Shown: piece after piece, positions 13,074-21,070 of the stretch | Layout of the letters: each line of letters starts with the position of its first letter | Position numbering within the stretch: position 1 is the stretch's first letter | From: UBA2093 sp049454855 | GTDB taxonomy: Bacteria; Actinomycetota; Acidimicrobiia; Acidimicrobiales; Ilumatobacteraceae | Reading direction: 5' to 3' | NCBI GenBank assembly: GCA_049454855.1 | Contig: JBMUAQ010000008.1 | Span: 1 to 32,507, forward strand | DNA length: 32,507 nucleotides | Made by a program: the position numbers and the translations under genes | The notes under the pieces: generated by a model | What the model was told of the DNA's origin: nothing | What the model saw: only the letters and a program-made list of their open reading frames with translations | Databases searched by the model: none

Positions 13074-14052
13074 GGATGAGCACCACCTTGCCCAGCTGGC
13101 GACCCTTCTCGAGCCTCTCCAGCGCCGAAAGATAGTCATCGAAGTCGTACTCCGCGTCGACTGCCACGGGCAACCCGTCCACAACCAACTGCACCACCTC
13201 CCCGAACTCCTCGTAACTCCCCATTGTCGACCCGATGATCTCGTGCTGACGGAACCACAGCCGTGGCAGCCTCAATGTCACCTCGCCACCCGATGACCCA
13301 CCGCACACGACGAGCCGCCCGCCCGGCACGAGGCTGCGGACCGACTTCTCCCACGTGGCCGCACCGACACTCTCGATGACAACATCGGCCTCCACGTCCC
13401 AGTCGGCCGCCTCGGTGAGCAGCAACCGGTCCGCCCCGCGGGCTTCCGCCTCGGCGAGCTTCGTGCCGTCCCTGCTCGTGACAGTCACGTGGGCGCCCAT
13501 GGCTTTCGCGATGTCGAGCGCGGCGCACGACACTCCCGAGCCGATTCCCACCACGAGGACACGGCTCGCGGACGTCACCCGTCCCCTGCGCAGCATCCGG
13601 TATGCGGTGAGGTAGGCCACCGGGAAAGCGGCACATTCCGCCAGCGTGCGGTTCGGGGGGCGGCGCACCACGTTGCGCGCGGGCGCAATGGCCAGCTCTG
13701 CATGTCCGCCCCGGGTGTGCTCGCCCCAGATCCTGAATCCGGCGGACAGCGGGCTGTCGATGCCCAGAGTCGCGATGTCCTCCTCGGGGGAGATGCCGGG
13801 GTTCACCACCACCTCGTCCCCGGGAGCCACGGAGCACACGCCCTCCCCCACGGACTCGACCACGCCCGCAGCGTCACAGCCGGGCACGTGCGGCAGGTCC
13901 GGCCTGGGCGTGCCGCGCGTGACCCAGAGATCCATGTGGTTCAGCGCACTCGCCAGCACCCTGATGCGCACCTCCCCCGGGCCGGGTTCGGGGCAGTCGA
14001 TGTCCCCGAGGCGGTATGCACCCGGTGAGGAGTCGAGTATCCAGGCGCGCAC
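13066..14052 (-). CDS. Zinc-type alcohol dehydrogenase / quinone oxidoreductase-like (MDR) protein
   Basis: A 328-residue medium-chain dehydrogenase/reductase. Domains in order: GroES-like N-terminal part (ALNHMDLWVTRGTPRPDLPH, then VPGCDAAGVVESVGEGV with the GxDxxGxVxxVG pattern), then Rossmann fold with RVLVVGIGSGVSCAALDIAK (GxGxGV loop), VVIESVGAATW and LVPGGRLVVCGGSSGG. The catalytic zinc ligands are only partly evident: the usual GHE is replaced by GCD, and no four-Cys structural zinc lobe is seen, so it may be a zinc-free reductase such as an enoyl- or quinone reductase. GTG 14052 is fixed by TAGATT 6 nt upstream. First gene of a pair with the M20 amidohydrolase. Confidence 0.85.
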   Translation of the reverse strand: MRAWILDSSPGAYRLGDIDCPEPGPGEVRIRVLASALNHMDLWVTRGTPRPDLPHVPGCDAAGVVESVGEGVCSVAPGDEVVVNPGISPEEDIATLGIDSPLSAGFRIWGEHTRGGHAELAIAPARNVVRRPPNRTLAECAAFPVAYLTAYRMLRRGRVTSASRVLVVGIGSGVSCAALDIAKAMGAHVTVTSRDGTKLAEAEARGADRLLLTEAADWDVEADVVIESVGAATWEKSVRSLVPGGRLVVCGGSSGGEVTLRLPRLWFRQHEIIGSTMGSYEEFGEVVQLVVDGLPVAVDAEYDFDDYLSALERLEKGRQLGKVVLIHG

Positions 14053-14058
14053 GACCCG

Positions 14059-14064
14059 AATCTA
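14059..14064 (-). promoter_or_regulatory. Leaderless-type -10 box (TAGATT, 6 nt before GTG)
   Basis: Minus-strand TAGATT, then CGGGTC, then GTG 14052 of the alcohol dehydrogenase gene. It lies within 6 bp of the stop codon of the next upstream gene, so the pair can be transcribed separately from the tat-helY operon. Confidence 0.55.
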
Positions 14065-14069
14065 GGTGT

Positions 14070-14663
14070 TCACACCAGCACAGCCAACCGGTCCGTGGCA
14101 ATCATCACCCTCACGGATGTCCAGCTTCCGGCGTCGACTGAGTCGACCGACAGTCGCTGCCGACCCCGACGCGCGATCGTCAACTCGGTGCGGGTCGTCC
14201 TCGACAGGCACGGGTGGGGAAGATGCGCACCGGTGCGTGCACGCCGGCGTGCGAGCAGCCTCTGCCGCACGGGCATGGCAGCGTCGAGGGCGAGAACCTC
14301 GAACCTCCCGTCGTTCGGGTGCGAGCCCGGCGTCAGGTCGAGACCCCGCCAGAGTCCGACATTCGTGATGACAACCAGACCGCTCCTCGAGAACCACGAC
14401 CCGACGGTGACGTCTGCGCACGCCATCTCCTCGCGGGACCCGTCCGGACCGGTCACGACACACACGAGCGCATCGACGGGCAGGCGGGTGTACTGACCTG
14501 GTCCGTGCATCACGGGTTCACCGAGAGACCTGTGGAGATTGCCCGCCGTGGCGAACGGGACACCGCGGCTCTGCATGTCGACCACCGCTGCATCACCTGC
14601 TGCGGCCAGCGGCGAGTCAACCTCGACCGCGGTCCCCCATTCCCCGCCCTTCTCGATCACCAT
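14070..14663 (-). CDS. Diacylglycerol/lipid-kinase-like C-terminal domain protein (stand-alone)
   Basis: A 197-residue protein that looks like only the C-terminal beta-sandwich domain of the diacylglycerol kinase/YegS (NAD-kinase-like) family. The tell-tale stretch is LTPGSHPNDGRFEVLALDAA (about 117-136), with the family DGxFEV, followed by PVRQRLLARRRARTGAHLPH, which matches the usual helix and GxH turn before the last strands. The N-terminal GGDGT catalytic domain is absent, so it is unlikely to be an active kinase alone. ATG 14663 overlaps the helicase stop as TGATG, so it is coupled to helY. Similarity is by eye; an unrelated beta protein remains possible. Confidence 0.6.
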   Translation of the reverse strand: MVIEKGGEWGTAVEVDSPLAAAGDAAVVDMQSRGVPFATAGNLHRSLGEPVMHGPGQYTRLPVDALVCVVTGPDGSREEMACADVTVGSWFSRSGLVVITNVGLWRGLDLTPGSHPNDGRFEVLALDAAMPVRQRLLARRRARTGAHLPHPCLSRTTRTELTIARRGRQRLSVDSVDAGSWTSVRVMIATDRLAVLV

Positions 14664-17212
14664 CAGCCCTTCGCCCCCGACGACAGCGCAACCACGCCGC
14701 GGTTCAGCAGGCGCACGGCCTCGCCTGCACTCTCCCTCACATCGACGGAGACCGGCGTCTGCTCCACCTGCCTCAGGAGGTCGATCAGCTGCCTCATGGT
14801 GCGCACGAAATCGCCCGGTGTCATCTCGGGATCGATGATGTCGGAGAGACCCCGACCGTTCGCCCATGCGTTGACATCGGACGCGAACCCCGGGTTCGGT
14901 TCCCTGTGGCGCTGCATCCCGTACCGCGCCACGCTGTCGGCGAGACGGCTGCTCACGCGTTCCACCTGCCGGAACCTGTTGCGGACAGTCTCGTTCGGCC
15001 ACCTGACAGCCGTGGTGTGGCCCGCACGCGGCTCGTAGACGAGGGTGGACAGAAGTGATGCCAGGTCCCTCGGGGACAGCCTCTCGAGGAGACCGTGCGT
15101 CACGATCTCCGCGACGAGAAGGTCACTCTCGTGGAATATCCCTGCGAGGAGCCTGCCCCTGTCGGTGAGCGACCATCCGTCGAGATAGCCGAGGTCCCCG
15201 AGAAGGCTCGCGACATCCGAGAACCGGGCGGCCACCGAACCCGCCCGTGTGGACGAGCGCTGCTGCAGCTGGACGATCTCCTTGCGCAGACGTCTCGCCG
15301 CACGTGCGCCGTCATCCCTGCCCGGCTGGCGCCTGGCGGAGGAACCCACCGGGCGTCCGGCGGATGTCTCGCCCACCCGCGCCTTCACGAGGCGGACGGC
15401 CGCTTCGCGGACGAACTCTGCACGCGACGGGTCGTACGGGACGGGCAGCTCCACGGTTGTCGCGCGCACAGGGAGCGCCAGAAGGTCGCGTGCCGACACG
15501 TCGATCTGCTTGCGTGACGGTGTGAGAACGTTGATCCGTGTGCCGTTGCGTCGCGACGAGGTGGACAGCACGAGCCCACGACCACGGATGTTCGCGCAGT
15601 CGAACACCACGACATCACCCGGTCGCAGTGCCCGCAGCGCCATCTCTGCCTCGACGTCGGAGGCGGTCGACTGCTCCCCGTCCGTGGCCTGCACCACCGC
15701 CGTCGGGTCATCAGGCTCCGTTGCGGAAACGGTCTCCATCCGCCGCAGGTCGCGTCGCTTGCGCTCGAGCAGTGCCTCGGTTGTCACGACCTCCCGGTCG
15801 GCCTGGAACTGGGCGAACGAGAGGTTGAGCAGATGCATCGCCTCCTCGCGCGAGTGACGTCGCACCATGTTCGCCACCATGTTCGAGGTGGGTCTGAACG
15901 CCGAGCTGAGCCGGAACGAACGGCTGAGCGCGAGTGCCGCCGCCTGGTCGAACGAGACGTAGGGGTTCCACAGCGTGACCGCGTGCCCGATGTCGTCCAG
16001 GCCACGGCGTCCGGCCCTTCCGGTCAGCTGTGTGTACTCCGACGCGCGCAGCAGGACATGGTGCTCCCCCGTGTACTTCGTGAGTTTCTCGATCACGACG
16101 GCCCGCGCGGGCATGTTGATGCCGACTGCCAGGGTCTCCGTGGCGAACACCACCTTCACGAGTCCCTTCACGAAGCACTCCTCCACGGCCTCCTTCAGGA
16201 GGGGGATCATCCCTGCATGGTGCGGCGCGATCCCGCAACCGATGTCATCGAGGAACCCCTCGTACCCGATCGCGGCACGGTCGCCACGGTCGAGCGGTGC
16301 GGCATGCTCCTCCACGATCGCCCGAATCTCGTCCTCCTCGTCGGCCGATGTGAGGACCAGCCCTGCGTCCACGCAGGCACGGACGGCGTCCTCGCACTGC
16401 GCCCTGCTGAAGATGAACACGATGGCCGGCAGCATCCCCTCGTCGTCCAGCAGTTCGACGAGCTCCTCCCTGGCCGGGGCCGAGAAGCGACGCCGGGGGC
16501 GTCCCTTCCGCGGGCTCTCCTGCCGCTGCATCGCAAGAGTCCGCTCGAGCCCCCGGTTCGGCGAGCCGTTCACGATCGTGTCGTGCATGACGACCCTGCC
16601 CGCCTCCCGGTCGAACAGGGCGTGGTGTGTGACCAGCTCCACCGGTCGGCGGGTCTCGACCACGACATCGGTCCGTCCGCGAACGGTCGTGAGCCACTCG
16701 CCCACCTCGTCGGCGTTCGACACTGTCGCGGAGAGACACACGAGCTGCACCTCGGGATCGAGGTGGATGATGACCTCCTCCCACACCGGACCGCGGTACT
16801 CGTCCTGCAGGAAATGCACCTCGTCGAGCACGACGGCCCCGAGCGACTCGAGGCGCGCCGAGGACGAGTAGATCATGTTCCTCAGGACCTCGGTTGTCAT
16901 CACGACAACAGGAGCCTCTGCATTCACCGCGTTGTCACCCGTCAGCAGGCCCACCCTGTCCGCGCCCCACTTCGCGGACAGGTCCCTGAACTTCTGGTTG
17001 GACAGGGCCTTCAGGGGCGCCGTGTAGAAGGCGCGCTTCCCGGTGTCGAGCGCAAGGTGCACCGCGTACTCGGCCACGAGCGTCTTGCCCGAGCCCGTCG
17101 GGGCGGCAACCAGCACCGAGGCACCGTCGTCGAGGGCGGCCATCGCCGAGAGCTGGAATCCGTCGGGTTCGAAACCGAGCCCGCGGAGGAACACCGACCT
17201 CGCCGGGTTCAC
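14663..17212 (-). CDS. helY: Ski2-like DEAD/DEAH-box helicase, HelY type
   Basis: An 849-residue superfamily 2 helicase of the Ski2/Mtr4 type. FQLSAM is the Q-type entry, VAAPTGSGKTLVAEYA (35-50) the Walker A motif, TAPLKALSNQKF motif Ia, VVLDEVHFLQDEYRG motif II (DEVH at 130-133), VCLSATVSNADEVGEWL motif III, FATETLAVGINMPARAVV motif V and YTQLTGRAGRRGLDDIG motif VI. The C-terminal half contains the long helical arch and ratchet region (MVANMVRRHSREEAMHLL onward). It probably unwinds structured RNA during RNA turnover. GTG 17212 overlaps the tatC stop as GTGA, and its own stop overlaps the next gene. tatC-helY adjacency is also found in mycobacteria. Confidence 0.92.
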   Translation of the reverse strand: MNPARSVFLRGLGFEPDGFQLSAMAALDDGASVLVAAPTGSGKTLVAEYAVHLALDTGKRAFYTAPLKALSNQKFRDLSAKWGADRVGLLTGDNAVNAEAPVVVMTTEVLRNMIYSSSARLESLGAVVLDEVHFLQDEYRGPVWEEVIIHLDPEVQLVCLSATVSNADEVGEWLTTVRGRTDVVVETRRPVELVTHHALFDREAGRVVMHDTIVNGSPNRGLERTLAMQRQESPRKGRPRRRFSAPAREELVELLDDEGMLPAIVFIFSRAQCEDAVRACVDAGLVLTSADEEDEIRAIVEEHAAPLDRGDRAAIGYEGFLDDIGCGIAPHHAGMIPLLKEAVEECFVKGLVKVVFATETLAVGINMPARAVVIEKLTKYTGEHHVLLRASEYTQLTGRAGRRGLDDIGHAVTLWNPYVSFDQAAALALSRSFRLSSAFRPTSNMVANMVRRHSREEAMHLLNLSFAQFQADREVVTTEALLERKRRDLRRMETVSATEPDDPTAVVQATDGEQSTASDVEAEMALRALRPGDVVVFDCANIRGRGLVLSTSSRRNGTRINVLTPSRKQIDVSARDLLALPVRATTVELPVPYDPSRAEFVREAAVRLVKARVGETSAGRPVGSSARRQPGRDDGARAARRLRKEIVQLQQRSSTRAGSVAARFSDVASLLGDLGYLDGWSLTDRGRLLAGIFHESDLLVAEIVTHGLLERLSPRDLASLLSTLVYEPRAGHTTAVRWPNETVRNRFRQVERVSSRLADSVARYGMQRHREPNPGFASDVNAWANGRGLSDIIDPEMTPGDFVRTMRQLIDLLRQVEQTPVSVDVRESAGEAVRLLNRGVVALSSGAKG

Positions 17213-17961
17213 CCGGGTCTCTTGCGCACGAGGAGCCAACCGATGAGCACCGCCAGCGCGTAGAGGACGCACATCGGCACGGACAACGCGAGCAGGCTGA
17301 TCGGGTCCCCCGAGGGGGTTATCACCGCCGCCGTCACGAAGATGCCGATGACCGCGAAGCGCCACCGGGACAGAAGGGTGGCGGGCCTCACCGCACCTAC
17401 GAGCTGGAGGAAGACGATCAACACGGGGCTGAGGAACCCGATGCCGAACGCGAGCATCATCAGCACCACGAGCTGCACGTAACGGGTCACCTGGAACGCC
17501 TGGTTGACGTCCTGACCTGCCCACGAGATGAGGAACTCGAGGGCCTTGTCGAGTGTCCAGTACGCGAGGAACCCGCCCGAGGCAAAGAGAACCACGGTGG
17601 AGACGATGAACGGAACGGCGTACCGCTTCTCGCGTGTCTCGAGCGCAGGCACGATGAACCTCCACACCTGCCAGAGCACGACCGGAAGGGCAAGAACGAT
17701 GCCGCCGTACGTGCTGATCCGCAGGCGCGCGGTGAACCCGTCGAGCGGCCCGAGCGAATACAACGAGCCGTCGCACCCGAACTCGGGGCGTTCGCGGCAC
17801 AGACGGACGTACGGCTCGGTGAGGAACTGCTTCACGGGGTCATAGAAAGCGAGCAGGAGCAGCATCCCGGCGGCGACGGCGAGCAGACAACGGATGATCC
17901 TGGAGCGCAACTCACGGAGGTGCTCCATGACCGGCATGTCCGCCTCAGCCCGCCTGGTCAT
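17209..17961 (-). CDS. tatC: Sec-independent protein translocase subunit TatC
   Basis: A 250-residue inner membrane protein, the receptor core of the twin-arginine translocase for folded proteins. It opens MPVMEHLRELRSRIIRCLLA, the cytosolic signal-peptide binding segment with the conserved HLxELRxR. Six hydrophobic segments follow, for example LLAVAAGMLLLLAFYD, GGIVLALPVVLWQVWRFIVP (with the family PxxxWQxWxFxxP), VVLFASGGFLAYW, LMMLAFGIGFLSPVLIVFLQ, VIGIFVTAAVITPSGDP and VLYALAVLIGWLLV. ITPSGDPIS is close to the family xTPxxDxxS. ATG 17961 overlaps the tatB stop by 17 bases, and its stop overlaps helY as GTGA. Confidence 0.95.
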   Translation of the reverse strand: MTRRAEADMPVMEHLRELRSRIIRCLLAVAAGMLLLLAFYDPVKQFLTEPYVRLCRERPEFGCDGSLYSLGPLDGFTARLRISTYGGIVLALPVVLWQVWRFIVPALETREKRYAVPFIVSTVVLFASGGFLAYWTLDKALEFLISWAGQDVNQAFQVTRYVQLVVLMMLAFGIGFLSPVLIVFLQLVGAVRPATLLSRWRFAVIGIFVTAAVITPSGDPISLLALSVPMCVLYALAVLIGWLLVRKRPG

Positions 17962-18274
17962 CGGCGCCTCCCTCTGCCGGCGGTTCGGTTGCGACGTCGG
18001 GCGGCAGAACGCTCTGTTCGGGGCGCATCGGGGGCGAAGCCTCCGTGTCGACCGTGCCGAAACCGGCCTTGATGTCGCGGGCTGTCTCGCGCAGGTCGCG
18101 GATGGGCTCGTCGAAGGTGCCTCTCATCTCCGCCTCGAACCCGCGTGCCATCCTCCGCAGCTCGCCGTAGGTCCGTCCGATGCCGCGGATGACCCCCGGG
18201 AGTCGCTCCGGCCCGAGCACCACCAGTCCTGCGATCAGCAGGAAGACGACCTCGCTGCCGGACAGGTTGAACAC
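17945..18274 (-). CDS. tatB: Sec-independent translocase TatA/TatB-type subunit
   Basis: A 109-residue protein with a short N-terminal membrane anchor (FNLSGSEVVFLLIAGLVVLG, Glu8 inside the helix), the hinge LGPERLPG, then an amphipathic helix (GRTYGELRRMARGFEAEMRG) and a Pro/Glu-rich tail. Glu8 and the GPxRLP hinge point to TatB rather than TatA. It works with TatC in receptor assembly. GTG 18274 is chosen because TATGCT lies exactly 6 nt upstream. It heads the tatB-tatC-helY-lipid-kinase-like operon and is divergent from the glycerophosphodiesterase gene, with start codons 35 bp apart. No separate TatA is in the window. Confidence 0.88.
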   Translation of the reverse strand: MFNLSGSEVVFLLIAGLVVLGPERLPGVIRGIGRTYGELRRMARGFEAEMRGTFDEPIRDLRETARDIKAGFGTVDTEASPPMRPEQSVLPPDVATEPPAEGGADDQAG

Positions 18275-18280
18275 GGACCC

Positions 18281-18286
18281 AGCATA
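18281..18286 (-). promoter_or_regulatory. Leaderless-type -10 box (TATGCT, 6 nt before GTG)
   Basis: Minus-strand TATGCT, then GGGTCC, then GTG 18274 of tatB. It lies 11 bp from the plus-strand box of the divergent gene. Confidence 0.55.
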
Positions 18287-18297
18287 GGAACGCCCCG

Positions 18298-18303
18298 TAG
18301 GCT
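18298..18303 (+). promoter_or_regulatory. Leaderless-type -10 box (TAGGCT, 6 nt before GTG)
   Basis: TAGGCT, then CGCGAC, then GTG 18310 of the glycerophosphodiesterase gene. It pairs with the divergent tatB box. Confidence 0.55.
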
Positions 18304-18309
18304 CGCGAC

Positions 18310-19059
18310 GTGCAGCAGCGACACCCGTCCCTGAGGGATGCCCCTGTCGCATTCGCCCACCGCGGAGCGAGCGCACATGCCAGGGAGAACACCCTCGAGG
18401 CCTTCAGGCTCGCCCTTCGTCTGGGCGCGAACGGACTGGAGACCGACGCATGGCTGTCGGCCGACGGACGGGTGGTGCTCGACCACGACGGAGCCTTCCG
18501 CCGCGGACTGAGGAAGAGACCGGTGTCGGCCATCCACAGCACCGAACTTCCCGGGCATGTCCCTTTTCTCGACACGGTCCTGTCCGAACTCGGGAACGGG
18601 TTCCATCTCAGCATCGACCTGAAGGACCGTGCCGCTGTCGGTGCGATCGCCGATGTTGCCGTGCGCCTCGGGTTCAACCAGTCGAACCTGTGGTTGTGCA
18701 GCCCGGAGATCGACCTGCTCGGTGCGTGCCGCGAGGCCATGCCGTCTGCGAACCTCGTCCACTCCACGCGGCTCTCCCGGCTGCGCAACGGCGTCGAGCG
18801 CCACTGCGACGAGCTGCGCGAGCGCCGCATCTCCGCACTGAATCTCCACCATTCCGAGTGGAACGGGGGGACTGTGGTGCTGTGTCACCGCTTCGGCCGC
18901 CTGGCCCTCGCGTGGGACCTGCAGCATGTCGAGCACATGGAGAGCGCGCTCCTCATGGGAGTCGACGGGGTCTACAGCGACCATGTCGACATGATGACCG
19001 AGTGCTTCGGCCGACTCGTCGGCGTTCCCCGGCTACCCGGCCTAGAGACCGCGGAGTGA
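18310..19059 (+). CDS. Glycerophosphodiester phosphodiesterase family protein
   Basis: A 249-residue GDPD TIM-barrel enzyme that hydrolyses glycerophosphodiesters to glycerol-3-phosphate and an alcohol. Key residues: FAHRGASAHARENTLEAF with His17 and Arg18, GANGLETDAWLSADGRVVLD with metal ligands Glu44 and Asp46, and LDHDGAF with the second catalytic His59. FHLSIDLKD is the next metal strand (Asp/Lys). GVDGVYSDHVD at the end replaces the usual GVDGIxTDxPD. No signal peptide, so likely cytosolic. GTG 18310 is supported by TAGGCT 6 nt upstream. It converges on lepB with an 18-base overlap. Confidence 0.88.
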   Translation: MQQRHPSLRDAPVAFAHRGASAHARENTLEAFRLALRLGANGLETDAWLSADGRVVLDHDGAFRRGLRKRPVSAIHSTELPGHVPFLDTVLSELGNGFHLSIDLKDRAAVGAIADVAVRLGFNQSNLWLCSPEIDLLGACREAMPSANLVHSTRLSRLRNGVERHCDELRERRISALNLHHSEWNGGTVVLCHRFGRLALAWDLQHVEHMESALLMGVDGVYSDHVDMMTECFGRLVGVPRLPGLETAE

Positions 19060-19656
19060 CCCCACCGGCCACACCACCGCGAAGGCTCTCCCCACGATCA
19101 GTGACTCCGGGATCGAACCGAACGACCGGCTGTCGAAACTCTCGGGACGGTTGTCGCCCATGACGAACACATGCCCGGCAGGAACCACGATCCTGCGCAT
19201 GTCTCCGACCCTGCACTGTTCCTGGGGCGTAGGCAGGTCGGTGTCCCTGGCCGGCAGGTAGGGCTCGTCGAGCACGGTGCCGTCGATGTACACCGCACAG
19301 TTCTTGATCTCGATCGCCTCACCCGACAGGGCCACCACCCTCTTGATGAGATCGTCATGGGCGACCTCGTTGCCGTTGCGCGTGACGCGGTCGAACACCA
19401 CCACATCGCCCCTGTGCACCGCATGAAGGCGGTAGCTCAGCTTGTTCACCAGCACGCGGTCGTTGGAGTACAGCGTCGTCTCCATGGACGGACCGCTGAT
19501 GTAGAACTGCTGCAGCACCCAGAAACGCACGGCGAAAGCCGCGGCGAGCGCCACAGCCAGCACCACCAGCCAGTCCCGCAGCACCCTTGCCGCACGGCCT
19601 GCGGCATCCGAACCGACCGGAACGTCGTGTTCCTCGAGGTCCGCGCTGTCGTCCAT
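19042..19656 (-). CDS. lepB: Signal peptidase I
   Basis: A 204-residue type I leader peptidase that removes signal peptides from Sec and Tat substrates. One N-terminal membrane anchor (DWLVVLAVALAAAFAVRFWV, about 28-47) precedes FYISGPSMETTLYSNDRVLV with the nucleophile Ser57. DDLIKRVVALSGEAIEI carries the general base Lys105, and VFVMGDNRPESFDSRSFG is box E. The C-terminus is outside the membrane. It lies between pafA and the tat genes. A TAGCGT box 9 nt before ATG 19656 could drive it independently. Its 3' end overlaps the convergent GDPD gene by 18 bases. Confidence 0.94.
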   Translation of the reverse strand: MDDSADLEEHDVPVGSDAAGRAARVLRDWLVVLAVALAAAFAVRFWVLQQFYISGPSMETTLYSNDRVLVNKLSYRLHAVHRGDVVVFDRVTRNGNEVAHDDLIKRVVALSGEAIEIKNCAVYIDGTVLDEPYLPARDTDLPTPQEQCRVGDMRRIVVPAGHVFVMGDNRPESFDSRSFGSIPESLIVGRAFAVVWPVGSLRGL

Positions 19657-19665
19657 GGCTCGTTC

Positions 19666-19671
19666 ACGCTA
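19666..19671 (-). promoter_or_regulatory. Near-leaderless -10 box (TAGCGT, 9 nt before ATG)
   Basis: Minus-strand TAGCGT lies 9 nt before the lepB ATG at 19656, in the 58-bp gap after pafA. The TTGACC at 19695-19700 is 23 nt further upstream, too far for a normal -35. Confidence 0.4.
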
Positions 19672-19714
19672 CTTGAGCCCCCCGACGGGCGGGCGGTCAA
19701 TCCCTCCCGCGGGG

Positions 19715-21070
19715 TCAGAGAGTGGAGATCAACTTGTCGACACGTTCGTCGACGTTCCTGAACGGGTCCTTGCAGGCCACCGTGCGCTGTGCCTGGTCGT
19801 TCACCTTGAGATGCACCCAGTCCACCGTGTAGTCCCTTCCCTTTTCCTTCGCGGCCTTGATGAACCGTCCTCTCAGGTGAGCCCGCGTGGTCAGGGGCGC
19901 CTCCGTCACCGCCCGTTCGACGTCCCCCGTGCCGGAGCTGGAGGCGACAGCGCCCGATGCCTCCATGCGGTGGAACACCCCGCGGCTCTCATCGATGTCG
20001 TGGTACTGGAGCTCGAGCGCCTGCACACGCGGTGAGTCCAGTGCGAGGCCGTGACGTTCCGCGTAGGCGAGCACGAGGCGTCGTTTGATCGCCCAGTCGA
20101 GCCGGCGCTCCACACGTTCGGGACCGTGGGAGACATCCTCGAGCGTGCGCACCCAGAGGTCGAGCAGATGTGACTCCTCGTCGGGGAGTCCCCTTTCGTC
20201 ACGGAACGCAACCGCGGCGTCCGCGAGTGCGGAGAGGATGTCGAGCGCACTCATCTCGCGCCCGTTCGCCAGCCGCACCGGCCTGCGCCCTGTGATGTCC
20301 GTGCTGATCTCACGGATCGCCCTGATCGGGCTCTCCAGCGTGAAGTCCCTCAGGCCCGGGTGGTCCCCCTCCACCATGCGCAGCACGATTGCTGCGGTTC
20401 CGAGCTTGAGAAGGTTCGAGTCATGGGCCATGTTCGAGTCGCCGACGATCACGTGCAGCCTGCGGTACAGCTCCCCGTCTGCATGGGGCTCGTCACGCGT
20501 GTTGATGATCGGACGCGACCTCGTCGTGGCCGATGACACGCCCTCCCAGATGTGCTCGGCGCGCTGGGAGAGACAGAACACCGGCCCGCGGGAAGTGGAG
20601 ACGGTCCTGCCCGCCCCGCAGAGAAGCTGGCGTGCCACGAGGAACGGGATCAGGACGCTGTCGTACCGCGCGTCGCCGTCACGGCCGGTGAGGTAGTTCT
20701 CGTGACACCCGTAACTGTTGCCCGCGCTGTCGGTGTTGTTCTTGAAGAGGTACACGGTGCCGCGGATGCCCTCCTCCCTCATGCGCGACTCGGCGAGTGC
20801 CACGAGGTTGTTGAGGATCCTGTTGCCGGCCCGCTCGTAGGTGCAGGCAGCTGCGATCGAGTCGCATTCGGGGGTGGCGAACTCGGGGTGCGAACCCACG
20901 TCGAGATACAGACGGCCGCCGTTCTCCAGGAAGACGTTGGAGGACCGGCCCCATTGCACGACGCTCCGGAACAGGTAACGGGCAACCTCGTCCGGAGTGA
21001 GCCGACGCTGGCCACGCAGCGTGCAGGTGATGCCGTACTCGGTCTCGATCCCGTAGATGCGACGGTCCAT
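19715..21070 (-). CDS. pafA: Pup-protein ligase PafA
   Basis: A 451-residue ligase of the glutamine-synthetase-like carboxylate-amine ligase fold. It activates the C-terminal Glu of Pup with ATP and joins it to substrate lysines. It starts MDRRIYGIETEYGITC, in which GIETEYG carries the metal and nucleotide glutamates, and contains GGRLYLDVGSHPEFATPECD, YLFKNNTDSAGNSYGCHENY and IINTRDEPHAD, shared with Dop. It lacks the extra Dop-loop insertion present in the gene upstream, which separates ligase from depupylase. KDPFRNVDERVDKLISTL is the typical ligase C-terminus. ATG 21070 overlaps the prcA stop as TGATG, so the ligase is directly coupled to the proteasome core. Confidence 0.95.
   Translation of the reverse strand: MDRRIYGIETEYGITCTLRGQRRLTPDEVARYLFRSVVQWGRSSNVFLENGGRLYLDVGSHPEFATPECDSIAAACTYERAGNRILNNLVALAESRMREEGIRGTVYLFKNNTDSAGNSYGCHENYLTGRDGDARYDSVLIPFLVARQLLCGAGRTVSTSRGPVFCLSQRAEHIWEGVSSATTRSRPIINTRDEPHADGELYRRLHVIVGDSNMAHDSNLLKLGTAAIVLRMVEGDHPGLRDFTLESPIRAIREISTDITGRRPVRLANGREMSALDILSALADAAVAFRDERGLPDEESHLLDLWVRTLEDVSHGPERVERRLDWAIKRRLVLAYAERHGLALDSPRVQALELQYHDIDESRGVFHRMEASGAVASSSGTGDVERAVTEAPLTTRAHLRGRFIKAAKEKGRDYTVDWVHLKVNDQAQRTVACKDPFRNVDERVDKLISTL

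Noticed and set aside
19695..19700. TTGACC as the -35 box of lepB
   Set aside because: The distance to the TAGCGT box is 23 nt, too long for a normal spacer.
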